DNA from: Emticicia sp. CRIBPO
Lineage (GTDB): Bacteria > Bacteroidota > Bacteroidia > Cytophagales > Spirosomataceae
NCBI RefSeq assembly: GCF_009905725.1
Contig: NZ_JAAAKV010000002.1
Coordinates: 637,597 to 701,596, forward strand
Reading direction: 5' to 3'
Length of the DNA stretch: 64,000 nucleotides
The position numbers and the translations under genes were made by a program. Numbering within the stretch: position 1 is the first letter of the stretch; each line of letters opens with the position of its first letter. The notes beneath the pieces are model-generated. The model did no database searches. It saw only the letters and a program-made list of their open reading frames with translations, and had not been told where the DNA came from. This document shows positions 17,317-26,421 of the stretch, in pieces.

Positions 17317-19371
17317 TCACGAAACCGTAGCTCCGCTCCAGACTTCTTTGTGGGGCTGGAGCAATGACAGGCTGCCGTCTTTGTCTTCGGCCATCAGGAT
17401 CATGCCGTTAGACTCCACGCCCATCATTTTTCTCGGGGCCAGGTTGGCGATGAACGTCACCTGTTTTCCGATCATTTCTTCCGGTGAAAAGTGCTCGGCA
17501 ATACCGCTCAGTATCGTTCTTTTCTCCAAACCATCGTCGATCAGGAATTTCAATAACTTCTTGCTCTTCGGCATCGGTTCTGCTTCCAGGATTTTACCTA
17601 TCCTGATGTCTAATTTAGCGAAATCATCAAAAGTGATCTCGGGTTTTAATGGCGTTACTTCCTTTCCTTCCAATTCGTTCTGACGTTTGGTTTCCAATAA
17701 TTTATTCACCTGGGCCTCTACTACACTGTCTTCGATTTTCTCAAACAGCAGTTCGGCTTCTTCTATTTTTGTGCCGGTTTTGATGAGGTCGTCTTTTCCT
17801 GCTTCGCTCCACCCTTTATGTTCCAGGTTGAGTTGTTTTCTCAGTTTCTCTGCTGTAAACGGCAGGAAAGGCTCACAGACAATACTCAAGGTAGCCGTAA
17901 TCTGCAAAGCGACATACATGATGGTTTTTACCCTTTCTTCGTCCTGCTTGATTACTTTCCATGGTTCGGTGTCTGCCAGGTATTTGTTACCCAGACGGGC
18001 CACTTCCAGCATGCCGGCCAGGGCCTCCCGTTGTTTGTAGTTGCGGAGCGACTCCCCGATCTGACCCGGTAACTGGGCCAGGGTCTCAAGGGTTTGCTTG
18101 TCGAAATCCGTCAACTCACCTTTTTCAGGCACAACGCCTTCGTAATACTTATTGGTCAATACCGTCGTACGGTTCACGAAATTGCCGAAAATACCTACCA
18201 GCTCCGAGTTATTCTTTGTCTGGAAGTCTTTCCAGGTAAAGTCATTGTCTTTTGTTTCCGGAGCATTAGCTAGCAATACGTACCTCAGCACGTCCTGTTT
18301 GCCCGGGAATTCCTCCAGGTACTCATGCAACCACACCGCCCAGTTTCTTGACGTTGAAATTTTATCATTTTCAAGATTCATGAACTCATTAGCCGGTACA
18401 TTGTCTGCCAGGATAAAACTTCCCTCGGCCATCAACATGGCAGGGAAAATGATGCAGTGGAACACGATGTTGTCTTTACCGATGAAGTGCACCAGTTTGG
18501 TATCCTCGTCACACCAATAGTCTTCCCATCGTTTTCCGGCTTGTTCAGCCCACTCTTTGGTCATAGAGATATAACCGATCGGGGCGTCGAACCATACATA
18601 TAATACTTTACCTTCAGCATCTTTCAAAGGCACTTTGATGCCCCAGTCCAGGTCCCTGGTCATGGCACGCGGCTGCAGTCCCTGTTTCAGCCACGACTGG
18701 CACTGACCGAAAACGTTGGCTTTCCACTCAGGATGGCTGTTGACATATTTCTCAATCTCCGGCTGCATCCTGTCTAATGGCAGGTACCAGTTGTTGGTCG
18801 CCTTCATCACAGGCTTGGAACCTGAGAAAGTCGACCTGGGGTTGATGAGGTCGGTTGGCGAAAGTGTCGAACCACATTTCTCACACTGATCACCGTAAGC
18901 TCCCGGATTGTGACAATTAGGGCACTCTCCTACAATATACCGGTCGGCCAGAAACTGCCCGGCGGTTTCGTCATAATATTGTTCTGTTGTTACCTCGTCA
19001 AAATAGCCTTTATCGTACATTTTCACGAAGAAGTCCTGCGAGGTTTTGTGGTGTATTTCTTTGGAAGTTCTGGAATAGATATCAAAGGAAATACCGAAGT
19101 CTTCAAACGACTTTTTGATTATCCCGTAGTATTTATCCACTACCGCCTGAGGTGTAGTGCCTTCTTTTTTAGCCTTGATGGTGATGGGCACGCCGTGTTC
19201 GTCAGTTCCGCTGATAAAGGCCACATCTTCTCCTGCTGCTCTCAGGTACCTTACATACACGTCGGCAGGCACATAACACCCGGCCAGATGACCGATGTGA
19301 ATAGGTCCGTTGGCATAAATCAGGGCTGCTGTGACGGTATATCTTTTAGGTTTATTCATTTTGTTTGACAT
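17317..19371 (-). CDS. metG: Methionyl-tRNA synthetase
   Basis: Charges tRNA-Met with methionine in the cytoplasm. From the chosen start the protein is about 684 residues: a class I catalytic core with [21 protein letters not shown] (HIGH motif), a zinc knuckle ([19 protein letters not shown]), the second class I signature as [12 protein letters not shown] (KISTS in place of KMSKS, which I believe is usual for this phylum), an anticodon-binding helical domain and a C-terminal tRNA-binding (Trbp111-like) domain ([18 protein letters not shown] to the end). The open frame runs on to 19524 but the first 51 residues resemble no synthetase; ATG at 19371 (or 19359) is preferred. Confidence 0.95.
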   Translation of the reverse strand: MSNKMNKPKRYTVTAALIYANGPIHIGHLAGCYVPADVYVRYLRAAGEDVAFISGTDEHGVPITIKAKKEGTTPQAVVDKYYGIIKKSFEDFGISFDIYSRTSKEIHHKTSQDFFVKMYDKGYFDEVTTEQYYDETAGQFLADRYIVGECPNCHNPGAYGDQCEKCGSTLSPTDLINPRSTFSGSKPVMKATNNWYLPLDRMQPEIEKYVNSHPEWKANVFGQCQSWLKQGLQPRAMTRDLDWGIKVPLKDAEGKVLYVWFDAPIGYISMTKEWAEQAGKRWEDYWCDEDTKLVHFIGKDNIVFHCIIFPAMLMAEGSFILADNVPANEFMNLENDKISTSRNWAVWLHEYLEEFPGKQDVLRYVLLANAPETKDNDFTWKDFQTKNNSELVGIFGNFVNRTTVLTNKYYEGVVPEKGELTDFDKQTLETLAQLPGQIGESLRNYKQREALAGMLEVARLGNKYLADTEPWKVIKQDEERVKTIMYVALQITATLSIVCEPFLPFTAEKLRKQLNLEHKGWSEAGKDDLIKTGTKIEEAELLFEKIEDSVVEAQVNKLLETKRQNELEGKEVTPLKPEITFDDFAKLDIRIGKILEAEPMPKSKKLLKFLIDDGLEKRTILSGIAEHFSPEEMIGKQVTFIANLAPRKMMGVESNGMILMAEDKDGSLSLLQPHKEVWSGATVS

Positions 19372-19407
19372 TATATTTGGTAAGAATAAATGCTGCCCGA
19401 GAAAGGA

Positions 19408-19444
19408 GAAAGCCCGCCCGGCGTGACCGTCAGGTCGGACGGGG
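19408..19444 (+). repeat. Dispersed GC-rich repeat, copy 1 (metG leader)
   Basis: GAAAGCCCGCCCGGCGTGAC continuing to GGACGGGG, 37 bases, recurs in inverted orientation at 44537-44574 with a single one-base length difference. Its ends CCCGcCCG / CGGaCGGG and the centre TGACcGTCA are self-complementary. It lies between the metG start and the candidate metG promoter, hence in the leader RNA. Confidence 0.75.
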
Positions 19445-19502
19445 AAAATGAATTTCCCGGCATCTGCCTGTCTGCATTCACATTTGCGGCATTTTTCCGT
19501 TG

Positions 19503-19510
19503 CAAAGGTA
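19503..19510 (-). promoter_or_regulatory. metG: Candidate -7 element for metG
   Basis: The minus strand reads TACCTTTG, a full TAnnTTTG match. It would give a leader of about 125 bases that includes the GC-rich repeat. A -33 element at the usual spacing is not obvious. Confidence 0.45.
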
Positions 19511-19626
19511 GATAAAATGGACAAAATTCCACGTTTTATTTGTGCTTTGATTTTCGAAATGAAAGGGCAGAATACTCACTTTCACCCAGCTCAGCTTTCC
19601 TGTTTTTCTTTGTCCGAAACAATTTC

Positions 19627-19634
19627 TACCTTTG
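19627..19634 (+). promoter_or_regulatory. Candidate -7 element for the DinB-like gene
   Basis: TACCTTTG matches TAnnTTTG and is about 27 bases before the ATG at 19662. The nearest upstream TTTG (19609-19612) is closer than the usual spacing. Confidence 0.45.
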
Positions 19635-19661
19635 AATCCCTGGATAACAAAATTAAATTTT

Positions 19662-20120
19662 ATGCCTTTCCCTTCCATTTTTGAACCCAAAACGACAGAA
19701 GATCTCGTAAAACGGATCAATCAGCTTACGCCCGCTACTGCCCCGCTTTGGGGAAAAATGAATGTGTCGCAGATGCTGGCCCATTGCTGTGTTTCGTACG
19801 ACCAGATTTTTGGTGATCAGACCGGCCGGCCGCCTTTGCTGATGCGGAAATTGCTCAGTCTGCTGATCAGGAAGAAGTTAACGAATGAATCTCCCTATCC
19901 GAAAAACGGACGTACGGCCCCGGCTTTCATCATCAGCGATGAGCGTGATTTTGAAACCGAAAAGAGCCGCCTTGTCAATTATATCTCACGGGTTGAGAAA
20001 CTCGGAGCATCACATTTTTCAGACAGGGAGTCGTTTTCTATGGGTAAACTGACTACACGGGAATGGAACAACCTGTTATACAAACACCTCAACCATCACC
20101 TGAGTCAGTTTGGAGTTTAA
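19662..20120 (+). CDS. DinB-superfamily protein (DUF1569-like)
   Basis: About 152 residues, no signal peptide. The sequence PLWGKMNVSQMLAHCCVSYDQIFG near residues 29-52 and the C-terminal YKHLNHHLSQFGV carry histidines placed as in the DinB/YfiT metal-binding four-helix bundle; DUF1569 is the closest family I recall. These proteins often act as metal-dependent thiol transferases or hydrolases, but no reaction can be inferred. ATG at 19662 was chosen since the product then begins MPFPSIFEPKT; the longer frame adds ten unsupported residues. Its stop overlaps the stop of the convergent GH13 gene by two bases. Confidence 0.75.
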   Translation: MPFPSIFEPKTTEDLVKRINQLTPATAPLWGKMNVSQMLAHCCVSYDQIFGDQTGRPPLLMRKLLSLLIRKKLTNESPYPKNGRTAPAFIISDERDFETEKSRLVNYISRVEKLGASHFSDRESFSMGKLTTREWNNLLYKHLNHHLSQFGV

Positions 20121-21961
20121 TTCACTTTCAATATTCTGAAACCTGAACCCGGTACTGTGATGCTTTCTTTTGCCGGGAATGTTTCGTCTGTCAACACATC
20201 TTTAAAGCCAGCGGCTCCAGCTAATACCTCGGTGTATGAACCCGGATCAACCGTCTTAGCCGATTCGTTTTTATTGAAAATGATGAGGTGCCTTTCTTTG
20301 TTATTCGTTCTCGTGTAAGCATAAATGCCATGTTGAGGAGCAAACTGAATCAGTTTTCCATCATGAATGGAAGTGGCGGTTTTCCTCCAGTTCAGCAGTT
20401 TTTTCAGGAAGGCCATGAATTCCTTTTCCTGACCGGTGAGGTTTTGCCCGGTGAATGCGTTGCGGACATCGCCTTCCCAACCCCCCGGAAAATCGCCGCG
20501 GATTTCACCATGGGCATCACTTTTCGGATTCGTCATCCCGATTTCAGTACCGTAGTACAGCTGAGGCACTCCCCTGGTGGTCAGAAAATAAGCCAGTCCC
20601 ATTTTAAATAAGGCAGGATTTTCTTTTACCTGGGTAAAGAAACGGCTCATGTCGTGATTGTCAGGAAAAACAACAAGATTATCCGGACCTGCATACAAAA
20701 AGTCTTCGGCCAGTGTCTGGTAAATTTTCGTCAGGCCCTGGTTGTATTTTTTATCGTCCTCGTTCAAAGCCTCCGCCACAGCATTTTGTAAAGGAAAATC
20801 CATCAGGCCCGGAAGATAAGACACATAGCCGTCATGATTTTTCTTCCCCTTCTGCCAGTAAGAAACGATAGAAGGCTTCAGCGACCATTCCTCGCCCACC
20901 ATGTTCAGACTTGGGTATTCTTCCAGCATTCTCCGGCTCCACTCAGTCAGGAATTGCTTGTCGGAGTAAGGATATGTATCAATTCTTAACCCGGCCAGTC
21001 CGGCGTATTCGATCCACCAGATGGTATTTTGAATCAGGTATTTGGACATAAACGGGTTCCGTTGGTTCAAATCAGGCATACTGGGCACAAACCAGCCGTC
21101 GACATGATTTTTAGCGTCTGCTTTTGAGGCATGAATGTCCTGGTGGGTTTCTCTTTTGTGACTGGTGGGACTGAATTTCCCCTCAAAGTTGATCCAGTCT
21201 TTGGAAGGAAGGTCCTTCATCCACCAATGGGCTATGCCGCAGTGGTTCAACACCACATCCATGATCAGCTTGAGGCCCTTTTCCTTAGCTTTTACAGATA
21301 ACTCTCTGAACTCCTCATTGGTCCCGTACCGCGGGTCGGTCTTGTAAAAATCACTGATGGCGTAACCGTGATAGGTAACGGCTTTCTGGTTGTTTTCCAT
21401 GAGCGGCATATTCCAGATGGTGGTGTATCCCATGTCCCGGATAAAATCCAGGTGATTAATCACCCCCCTGATGTCGCCGCCATGGCGGCCGTCTTTGTTG
21501 CTTCTGTCTGTTTTCTCTATTGTGTCAGGCGTATTGTCATTCGCAGGATTTCCGTTGGCAAACCTGTCGGGAGTGATCAGGTAAATGACATCCGAATTGT
21601 CATAACTTTTCCTTTGGGCTGATCCTTTCTCACGGGCATTCAGTTTGAAATTGAATTTCTCAGCTTTCTGACCGGGTTTTGTAAAACTGATAACCACTTC
21701 GCCGGGCACAGTGGCCTGGGCAATTTTCAGGTCAATAAAAAGGTAATTCGGATTTTCAGTTTTATTTACTTTCATCAGGGATACACCTTTGTAACTTAGC
21801 GAAGGCATATAAGTGGCGATATCTTTGCCATACACCAGGATCTGTACAGCAGGATCTTTCATCCCAACCCACCAGCTGGAAGGCTCGGCTTTCTGTATGA
21901 CGTTCTGGGCAAAAAGCGGCGAAACAAGGCCGCATAATATCAGTAAGATTAGTTTTTTCAT
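20117..21961 (-). CDS. GH13 alpha-glucan hydrolase (cyclomaltodextrinase/neopullulanase type)
   Basis: A 614-residue secreted enzyme. A signal peptide (MKKLILLILCGLVSPLFAQ) is followed by an N-terminal immunoglobulin-like domain (about 20-120), a GH13 barrel with the conserved regions DVVLNHCG, GLRIDTYPYSD (nucleophile Asp), NMVGEEW (acid/base Glu) and FPDNHDMSRF, and a C-terminal beta domain. With no lipobox it is probably periplasmic, like SusA, and would cut maltodextrins or cyclodextrins. It is the last gene of the Sus-like operon, four bases past the alpha-amylase stop. ATG at 21961 begins the signal peptide; the upstream extension of the frame is not credible. Confidence 0.92.
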   Translation of the reverse strand: MKKLILLILCGLVSPLFAQNVIQKAEPSSWWVGMKDPAVQILVYGKDIATYMPSLSYKGVSLMKVNKTENPNYLFIDLKIAQATVPGEVVISFTKPGQKAEKFNFKLNAREKGSAQRKSYDNSDVIYLITPDRFANGNPANDNTPDTIEKTDRSNKDGRHGGDIRGVINHLDFIRDMGYTTIWNMPLMENNQKAVTYHGYAISDFYKTDPRYGTNEEFRELSVKAKEKGLKLIMDVVLNHCGIAHWWMKDLPSKDWINFEGKFSPTSHKRETHQDIHASKADAKNHVDGWFVPSMPDLNQRNPFMSKYLIQNTIWWIEYAGLAGLRIDTYPYSDKQFLTEWSRRMLEEYPSLNMVGEEWSLKPSIVSYWQKGKKNHDGYVSYLPGLMDFPLQNAVAEALNEDDKKYNQGLTKIYQTLAEDFLYAGPDNLVVFPDNHDMSRFFTQVKENPALFKMGLAYFLTTRGVPQLYYGTEIGMTNPKSDAHGEIRGDFPGGWEGDVRNAFTGQNLTGQEKEFMAFLKKLLNWRKTATSIHDGKLIQFAPQHGIYAYTRTNNKERHLIIFNKNESAKTVDPGSYTEVLAGAAGFKDVLTDETFPAKESITVPGSGFRILKVN

Positions 21962-21965
21962 GATT

Positions 21966-23357
21966 TCAGAATTTGTTAAGTGACCAGACGGTATAACTTC
22001 TGGCCGGCACTTCAAGAGTCACTCTTCCGGTATTATCCGTTTTAAGGACTGTTGAGGTATTTTGTGAATAATCAAGCAGGGTGGCGTTTTTCCAGTTGGT
22101 AGATACCGACTGTTTTTGGGCCACATTGCTGTTGTTGATAAAAACCACCAGGCCGGGCACTTTGGCGTCTCCCGTGCGTGAGGCTATGTATTTTTCATTG
22201 TCGGCAAACAGCACACCGGTTTTCCCCCTGGCCAGGGAGCGGTTGATCAGTATCAGCCTTTCCAATTTGGCTTTATCCAGTTGCTGCTCATAATCCAGGT
22301 AGAAAATACAGGGATAGCCTTCATGCGTCAGGATGTAGGCATACGCCAGCATTTTGGCTTCTTTCGTACCAATCCTGTTACTCTGATTGGTTTCTTTCTC
22401 GGTGTCATGGTTGGTGACAAAGGTGACAGCTTTGGCAGCGTTGCTTTTGATCAGTGTCTTCCGGTCCTTCAGAATGGTCATGTTATTTCCTTCCAGGGCT
22501 TGTTCAAGAGCATAGAAAGTAGAAAAGTCAAACACATTGGTAGTACTTTGGGTACTGTAGTTTTGCAGGGCATCGGGATTGCCGTCCCAGAACTCGCTCA
22601 CCGAAAAACCACCCACCTCAGTCATCCAGGCTTTCACCACAGAAGGATCAAATCCCTTGACATAATCAAAACGCCAGCCGTCAAACTTCAGGGTGTTTTT
22701 GTAATATTTAGCCACCGAACTGTCGGACTTCCAGAACCATTTCTGCACATTGGCCTGGTCATGACAAACGTCCTGCTCTTCAAAAAACAGGGCCTCCGCA
22801 TCTTTCTCGTGGGTTTTGTTGGGATGATAGTCTTCGTAAGTCCTGAAGAATCGTCCCGATTTCGGCCTGAATTTAGTGTAGGTGTTTTTATTCCGGTAAG
22901 GATTAAATTCAAGTTCCCCGCCGCTATTATGGTTCAGCACGATGTCGGCTATCACTTCGATTTTGCTGGCGTGGGCTTTGGTGATGAAGTTTTCCAGCTC
23001 AGCCCTTGAGCCAAACCGGGTCTCAGTGGTACCCATCTGGTCATATTCGCCCAGGTCAAAATAATCCATCGGGTCATAACCCATGGAATAGCCCCCGGAC
23101 ATACCTTTCGAAACAGGCGGAAGCCAGACCCTGTCTACGCCCATCTTTTTCCAGCCTTCCAGTTTCGGGCTGACGGTATTCCACCACTCTCCTCTCGGTT
23201 CCACATCCCAGTAAAAAGCCTGCATCATCACCCCTCTTTCTTCGGTATGAAGATTCAGATCAACCAATGCCGTTGACTCTTCTCCCAGTTCGTTTTTCTC
23301 ACAGGAACTGATCATCAGAAAAATCCCTAGAACATATAATAAAGCGTGTAATTTCAT
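21966..23357 (-). CDS. GH13 alpha-amylase lipoprotein (SusG-like)
   Basis: A 463-residue lipoprotein with lipobox MISSC (Cys19), so probably anchored on the cell surface. The catalytic barrel shows VIADIVLNHNSGG (region I), WRFDYVKGF (nucleophile Asp), VSEFWDGN (acid/base Glu) and FVTNHDTEK (region IV), followed by a short C-terminal beta domain. It would make the first cuts in starch or glycogen for import by SusC/SusD. No extra starch-binding domain is inserted, unlike Bacteroides SusG. A hairpin with a T-run separates it from the SusE-like gene, so its expression may be lower than that of susCDE. Confidence 0.92.
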   Translation of the reverse strand: MKLHALLYVLGIFLMISSCEKNELGEESTALVDLNLHTEERGVMMQAFYWDVEPRGEWWNTVSPKLEGWKKMGVDRVWLPPVSKGMSGGYSMGYDPMDYFDLGEYDQMGTTETRFGSRAELENFITKAHASKIEVIADIVLNHNSGGELEFNPYRNKNTYTKFRPKSGRFFRTYEDYHPNKTHEKDAEALFFEEQDVCHDQANVQKWFWKSDSSVAKYYKNTLKFDGWRFDYVKGFDPSVVKAWMTEVGGFSVSEFWDGNPDALQNYSTQSTTNVFDFSTFYALEQALEGNNMTILKDRKTLIKSNAAKAVTFVTNHDTEKETNQSNRIGTKEAKMLAYAYILTHEGYPCIFYLDYEQQLDKAKLERLILINRSLARGKTGVLFADNEKYIASRTGDAKVPGLVVFINNSNVAQKQSVSTNWKNATLLDYSQNTSTVLKTDNTGRVTLEVPARSYTVWSLNKF

Positions 23358-23390
23358 TTTTTGAAAGGTTAAAGTTTAATATCAGCATAA

Positions 23391-23423
23391 AAAAATCTGT
23401 AAGGAGAAGCCCCTTACAGATTT
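23391..23423 (-). terminator. Terminator-like hairpin inside the Sus-like operon
   Basis: On the minus strand AAATCTGTAAGG (23412-23423) pairs perfectly over 12 bases with 23393-23404 across a 7-base loop, and continues into a run of T. It lies between the SusE-like gene and the alpha-amylase gene and could partly terminate transcription or protect the upstream mRNA 3' end. Confidence 0.75.
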
Positions 23424-23474
23424 ACCATTACGAATTACAATTTCTCACTATTGTACTAATCAGTTAACAAAAAA

Positions 23475-24785
23475 CTATCTTTTGACCATTTTATAAGTCG
23501 GGCTTGACGCCACGCTGAAATCAAGGGTAATGTCATAAACTCCGGCTTTGACTACGATGTTGGCTCCGCCTGCTTCAAGGCTGCCGTTGGCTCCGTCGTC
23601 ACCATAGTTTACCGCCCAGTCATCATTCTGACGGAATTTTACTTCCCCGTCTTTCAGGGTGATGCCCTTCAGTACCCAGTTCCCTTCTTTGAAGAAATCA
23701 GGGGTAAACTTGGCATCAGGCCCATCCCAGCCGTTGGCGGTGGCACTGCCCACAATACCATAAATCTTGATCGGTTCAATGGTATATTTAAGGCTCTTGA
23801 AATCAACTGTCACCAGGTAGGTACCTGCCGTTACTTTGATGTTATCTCCGTTTGATTCCAGTATTTTATCTGCTCCGGTGTCACCGTAGTTGGTGCCCCA
23901 GTCATTGTTCTTACGGATTTTAACATCACCATCTTTCAACGTTACGATCAGCCTCCACTGGTCGGAAGAAGGATCATAGAAGAACGGTGCATCCGGGCCA
24001 TCCCAGCCGTTCGGCGTTGCACTGCCCACCAATCCCCAACCGAACTTCTCGATGGTATAGCTCAGGGCTGCAGTATTGAAAGTGATTTTATAGGTTCCTG
24101 CTTTTACCGCAATGTTGGCTCCGTTTACTTCCAGGCTGCCGTTGGCTCCGTCGTCGCCATAGTTCAGGTCCCATTTGTTGTTCGAACGGATCTTCACTTC
24201 ACCGTCTTTCAACGTCACATAAGCCACAAGGGTATTGGCCTGGTCTGTGGTATAGAACGGCATATCAGGGCCATCCCAACCGTTGGTCGTGGCACTGCCC
24301 ACGAGTCCCCAGATGGTAGAAAGGTCCAGCTTATCCAGATAAGCCGTGGCTTTCAGAGGCATCACGGTAGAGGCCAGAACAGTAGAGGTGCCCAGCTTGG
24401 ATTCCACTTTCAAGTCCAGGTCAGCGGCTGTACCAGCCACAATACCCAGGCTCAGCAGCAGTGAGTTCAGTTCTGCTACCTTGAAAGTTTTGGTCAGGTT
24501 GACACCCGTAGATACGGCAACGGCTTTTGAAAAATTCCCGCCTTTTTTATCAAACAGGATGGTATAACCGGCTCCCGCATTGAAACCGTAATCAGGCTTG
24601 GGCCAGGTAACAGTCAAGGCGTCTTTGGCTGCATTTTCTTTTGTCAGAACGACATTGGAAGCCGATAAAGTCACTGAGGGAATCGCTCCCTGGTTCAGCA
24701 CCGGCTTCAGGAAATCATCCTCGCATGAACCTAAAAAGGCCACTGCTGATAATAATATGATGAATCTGTTAAATATTCTTTTCAT
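23475..24785 (-). CDS. SusE/SusF-like surface lipoprotein with three repeated modules
   Basis: A 436-residue lipoprotein (lipobox FLGSC, Cys21). Residues about 30-150 form a SusE-type N-terminal beta domain (LTVTWPKPDYGFNAGAGYTI). Then come three tandem modules of roughly 90 residues, each starting GLVGSAT-NGWDGPD and continuing with LKDGEVKIR..NDW..NYGD.GA and a GTYKI/ TVDF-type end. These are SusE/SusF-type outer-membrane modules that hold alpha-glucan at the cell surface. It follows susD by 19 bases. The modules are similar enough to be recent duplications and are visible as DNA repeats. Confidence 0.88.
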   Translation of the reverse strand: MKRIFNRFIILLSAVAFLGSCEDDFLKPVLNQGAIPSVTLSASNVVLTKENAAKDALTVTWPKPDYGFNAGAGYTILFDKKGGNFSKAVAVSTGVNLTKTFKVAELNSLLLSLGIVAGTAADLDLKVESKLGTSTVLASTVMPLKATAYLDKLDLSTIWGLVGSATTNGWDGPDMPFYTTDQANTLVAYVTLKDGEVKIRSNNKWDLNYGDDGANGSLEVNGANIAVKAGTYKITFNTAALSYTIEKFGWGLVGSATPNGWDGPDAPFFYDPSSDQWRLIVTLKDGDVKIRKNNDWGTNYGDTGADKILESNGDNIKVTAGTYLVTVDFKSLKYTIEPIKIYGIVGSATANGWDGPDAKFTPDFFKEGNWVLKGITLKDGEVKFRQNDDWAVNYGDDGANGSLEAGGANIVVKAGVYDITLDFSVASSPTYKMVKR

Positions 24786-24804
24786 TGTTGTTCAAATTAG
24801 AGCA

Positions 24805-26385
24805 TTAGTATCCTGTATTTTGTTTCAAGTTGGGATTGGCTACCAGATCAGCCGCCGGGATCGGGAATAACTTTAGGTTGTCACTCACACCGCGTCCGTC
24901 TTTGATACCGCCTTTCCACTGCCAGATGTATCCGCCTGCCGTGAATTTATTGAAGCGGATCAGGTCGGTACGACGGTGTCCTTCCCAGAACAATTCCCTT
25001 GCCCTTTCGTCCAGGATAAAATCAAGGTTGATAGAAGTCACATTGCCGGTTGTACCCTTGTAGGCTCTCTGACGCAGCTGGTTTATATAACCCACCGCTG
25101 TGGTTACATCACCACCTGTACCTCCTCTCAGCACCGACTCCGCATAGATCAGGTAGATGTCAGCCAATCTGAATAGAGGAAAATCTGTATCCACAAACGA
25201 TTCCTGCAGGTTGGAACCTATCGCCCCGGTTGAGGTTACGTTTTTGAATTTCTTCATGGCATAACCGTCCGCAAAAGTGAAGATATCATTGATGTCCAGT
25301 TTTTGTCCGTCGGTATGGAACATGGCTCTTGAGTCTGTTTTACCCGTTATGTCCGTGAATTTACTGACAAAAGCAGAGGTAGTTCTGACACCTGACCAGC
25401 CGCCGTTGATACCGAACTCAGCCGGGTTCATGGTGCCGCCTACCGGAGCATGTACAAGGAAAGTCATCCCGCCATAGGTTTTGGTGTTTTGTCCGTCAAA
25501 CCTGATCGGGAAAATGATCTCAGGCGACGTATGGTTATCCGCCAGGAACAAACCCTGGTAGTTGGTATGCAGGGTGTAACCAGCTCCAATCACTTTCTTG
25601 CTGTAATCAATCGCTTCTGTATATTTCGGTGTACCGATGTAAACCTCCGCGTTCAGGTAAAGTTTGGCCAGCAATGTCCACACGGCTGCCCTGTCGGCTC
25701 TTCCGAATTCGTTTTGTTTAGGCGAAGGCAACTCGTTTTCAATGGCTTTCAGCTCAGACTCCACATAGGCAAAAATCTCTGCCCTGCTGCCTTGTTTCGG
25801 CAGGAATGAACCCACAGCGTCCTGCTCGGTCACGAAAGGCACACTGCCGAACATGTCAATGCCATGGTAATAACTCAAAGCCCTCAGGAATCTTGCTTCA
25901 GCCCTGTAGGTTGTAAATTCTGTACCTGTCAGGTTTCTTTCTTTCAGTTTGGCATCACTCGCTTCCCTGATCAGCTCATTACACAAGGTAATCTGATAGA
26001 AAATACGGTTGTACATGGTGGTGATAAACTCGTTCGAAGAACTCCAGTCCATGTCGTGGTAATCCGGTAAACTACCGTCGTTCCAGCCGATCACGGCCTC
26101 GTCGGTGGTCAGCTCCTGGGCAAACCAGTACTGACGCAGGTAAGATGAAAATCCTTCATCAATACCGCTGATGTCAGGTTGACCTGCCGGGCCTTGTTGT
26201 CCGCTGACAGCCAGACCGGCATAAAGTTTGGCCAGCACTTTTTTATAATTGGCCGGATCGTTATAAACCGACGCCGAGGTTACTTCAATAAAAGGCTTGC
26301 GGTCAAGATCTCCGATACAGGAATTCAGAACGGTCATGCCGATGACCAAAGCCCCTGTTTTTATGAATCTGTTAATATTTCTCAT
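24805..26385 (-). CDS. susD: SusD-family nutrient-binding lipoprotein
   Basis: A 526-residue lipoprotein (lipobox VLNSC, Cys23). It has the SusD pattern: N-terminal region with YNDPANYKKVLAKLYAGLAV, helical TPR-like repeats (EARFLRALSYYHGIDMFGSVPFVTE; RADRAAVWTLLAKLYLNAEVYIG), and the C-terminal LDFILDERARELFWEGHRRTDLIRF and PIPAADLVANPNLKQNTGY. SusD caps the SusC channel and captures the oligosaccharide. It follows susC by 36 bases. The ligand is probably an alpha-glucan, judged from the downstream enzymes. Confidence 0.95.
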   Translation of the reverse strand: MRNINRFIKTGALVIGMTVLNSCIGDLDRKPFIEVTSASVYNDPANYKKVLAKLYAGLAVSGQQGPAGQPDISGIDEGFSSYLRQYWFAQELTTDEAVIGWNDGSLPDYHDMDWSSSNEFITTMYNRIFYQITLCNELIREASDAKLKERNLTGTEFTTYRAEARFLRALSYYHGIDMFGSVPFVTEQDAVGSFLPKQGSRAEIFAYVESELKAIENELPSPKQNEFGRADRAAVWTLLAKLYLNAEVYIGTPKYTEAIDYSKKVIGAGYTLHTNYQGLFLADNHTSPEIIFPIRFDGQNTKTYGGMTFLVHAPVGGTMNPAEFGINGGWSGVRTTSAFVSKFTDITGKTDSRAMFHTDGQKLDINDIFTFADGYAMKKFKNVTSTGAIGSNLQESFVDTDFPLFRLADIYLIYAESVLRGGTGGDVTTAVGYINQLRQRAYKGTTGNVTSINLDFILDERARELFWEGHRRTDLIRFNKFTAGGYIWQWKGGIKDGRGVSDNLKLFPIPAADLVANPNLKQNTGY

Positions 26386-26421
26386 GATGTAATTTTCGAT
26401 AAATTGACTTAAGATGTTGGT

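Noticed and set aside
18340..18380. MetRS with KISTS instead of KMSKS as an inactive enzyme
   Set aside because: All other catalytic features are normal and I believe this variant is usual in Bacteroidota.
19372..19502. T-box riboswitch in the metG leader
   Set aside because: No specifier-loop or T-box sequence; the stem-forming part is explained by the dispersed repeat.
19372..19524. N-terminal extension of metG
   Set aside because: The 51 extra residues resemble no synthetase, cover the dispersed repeat and lie across the candidate promoter.
22281..23009. 242-residue open frame opposite the alpha-amylase
   Set aside because: Shadow of the GH13 gene; no recognisable domain or promoter.
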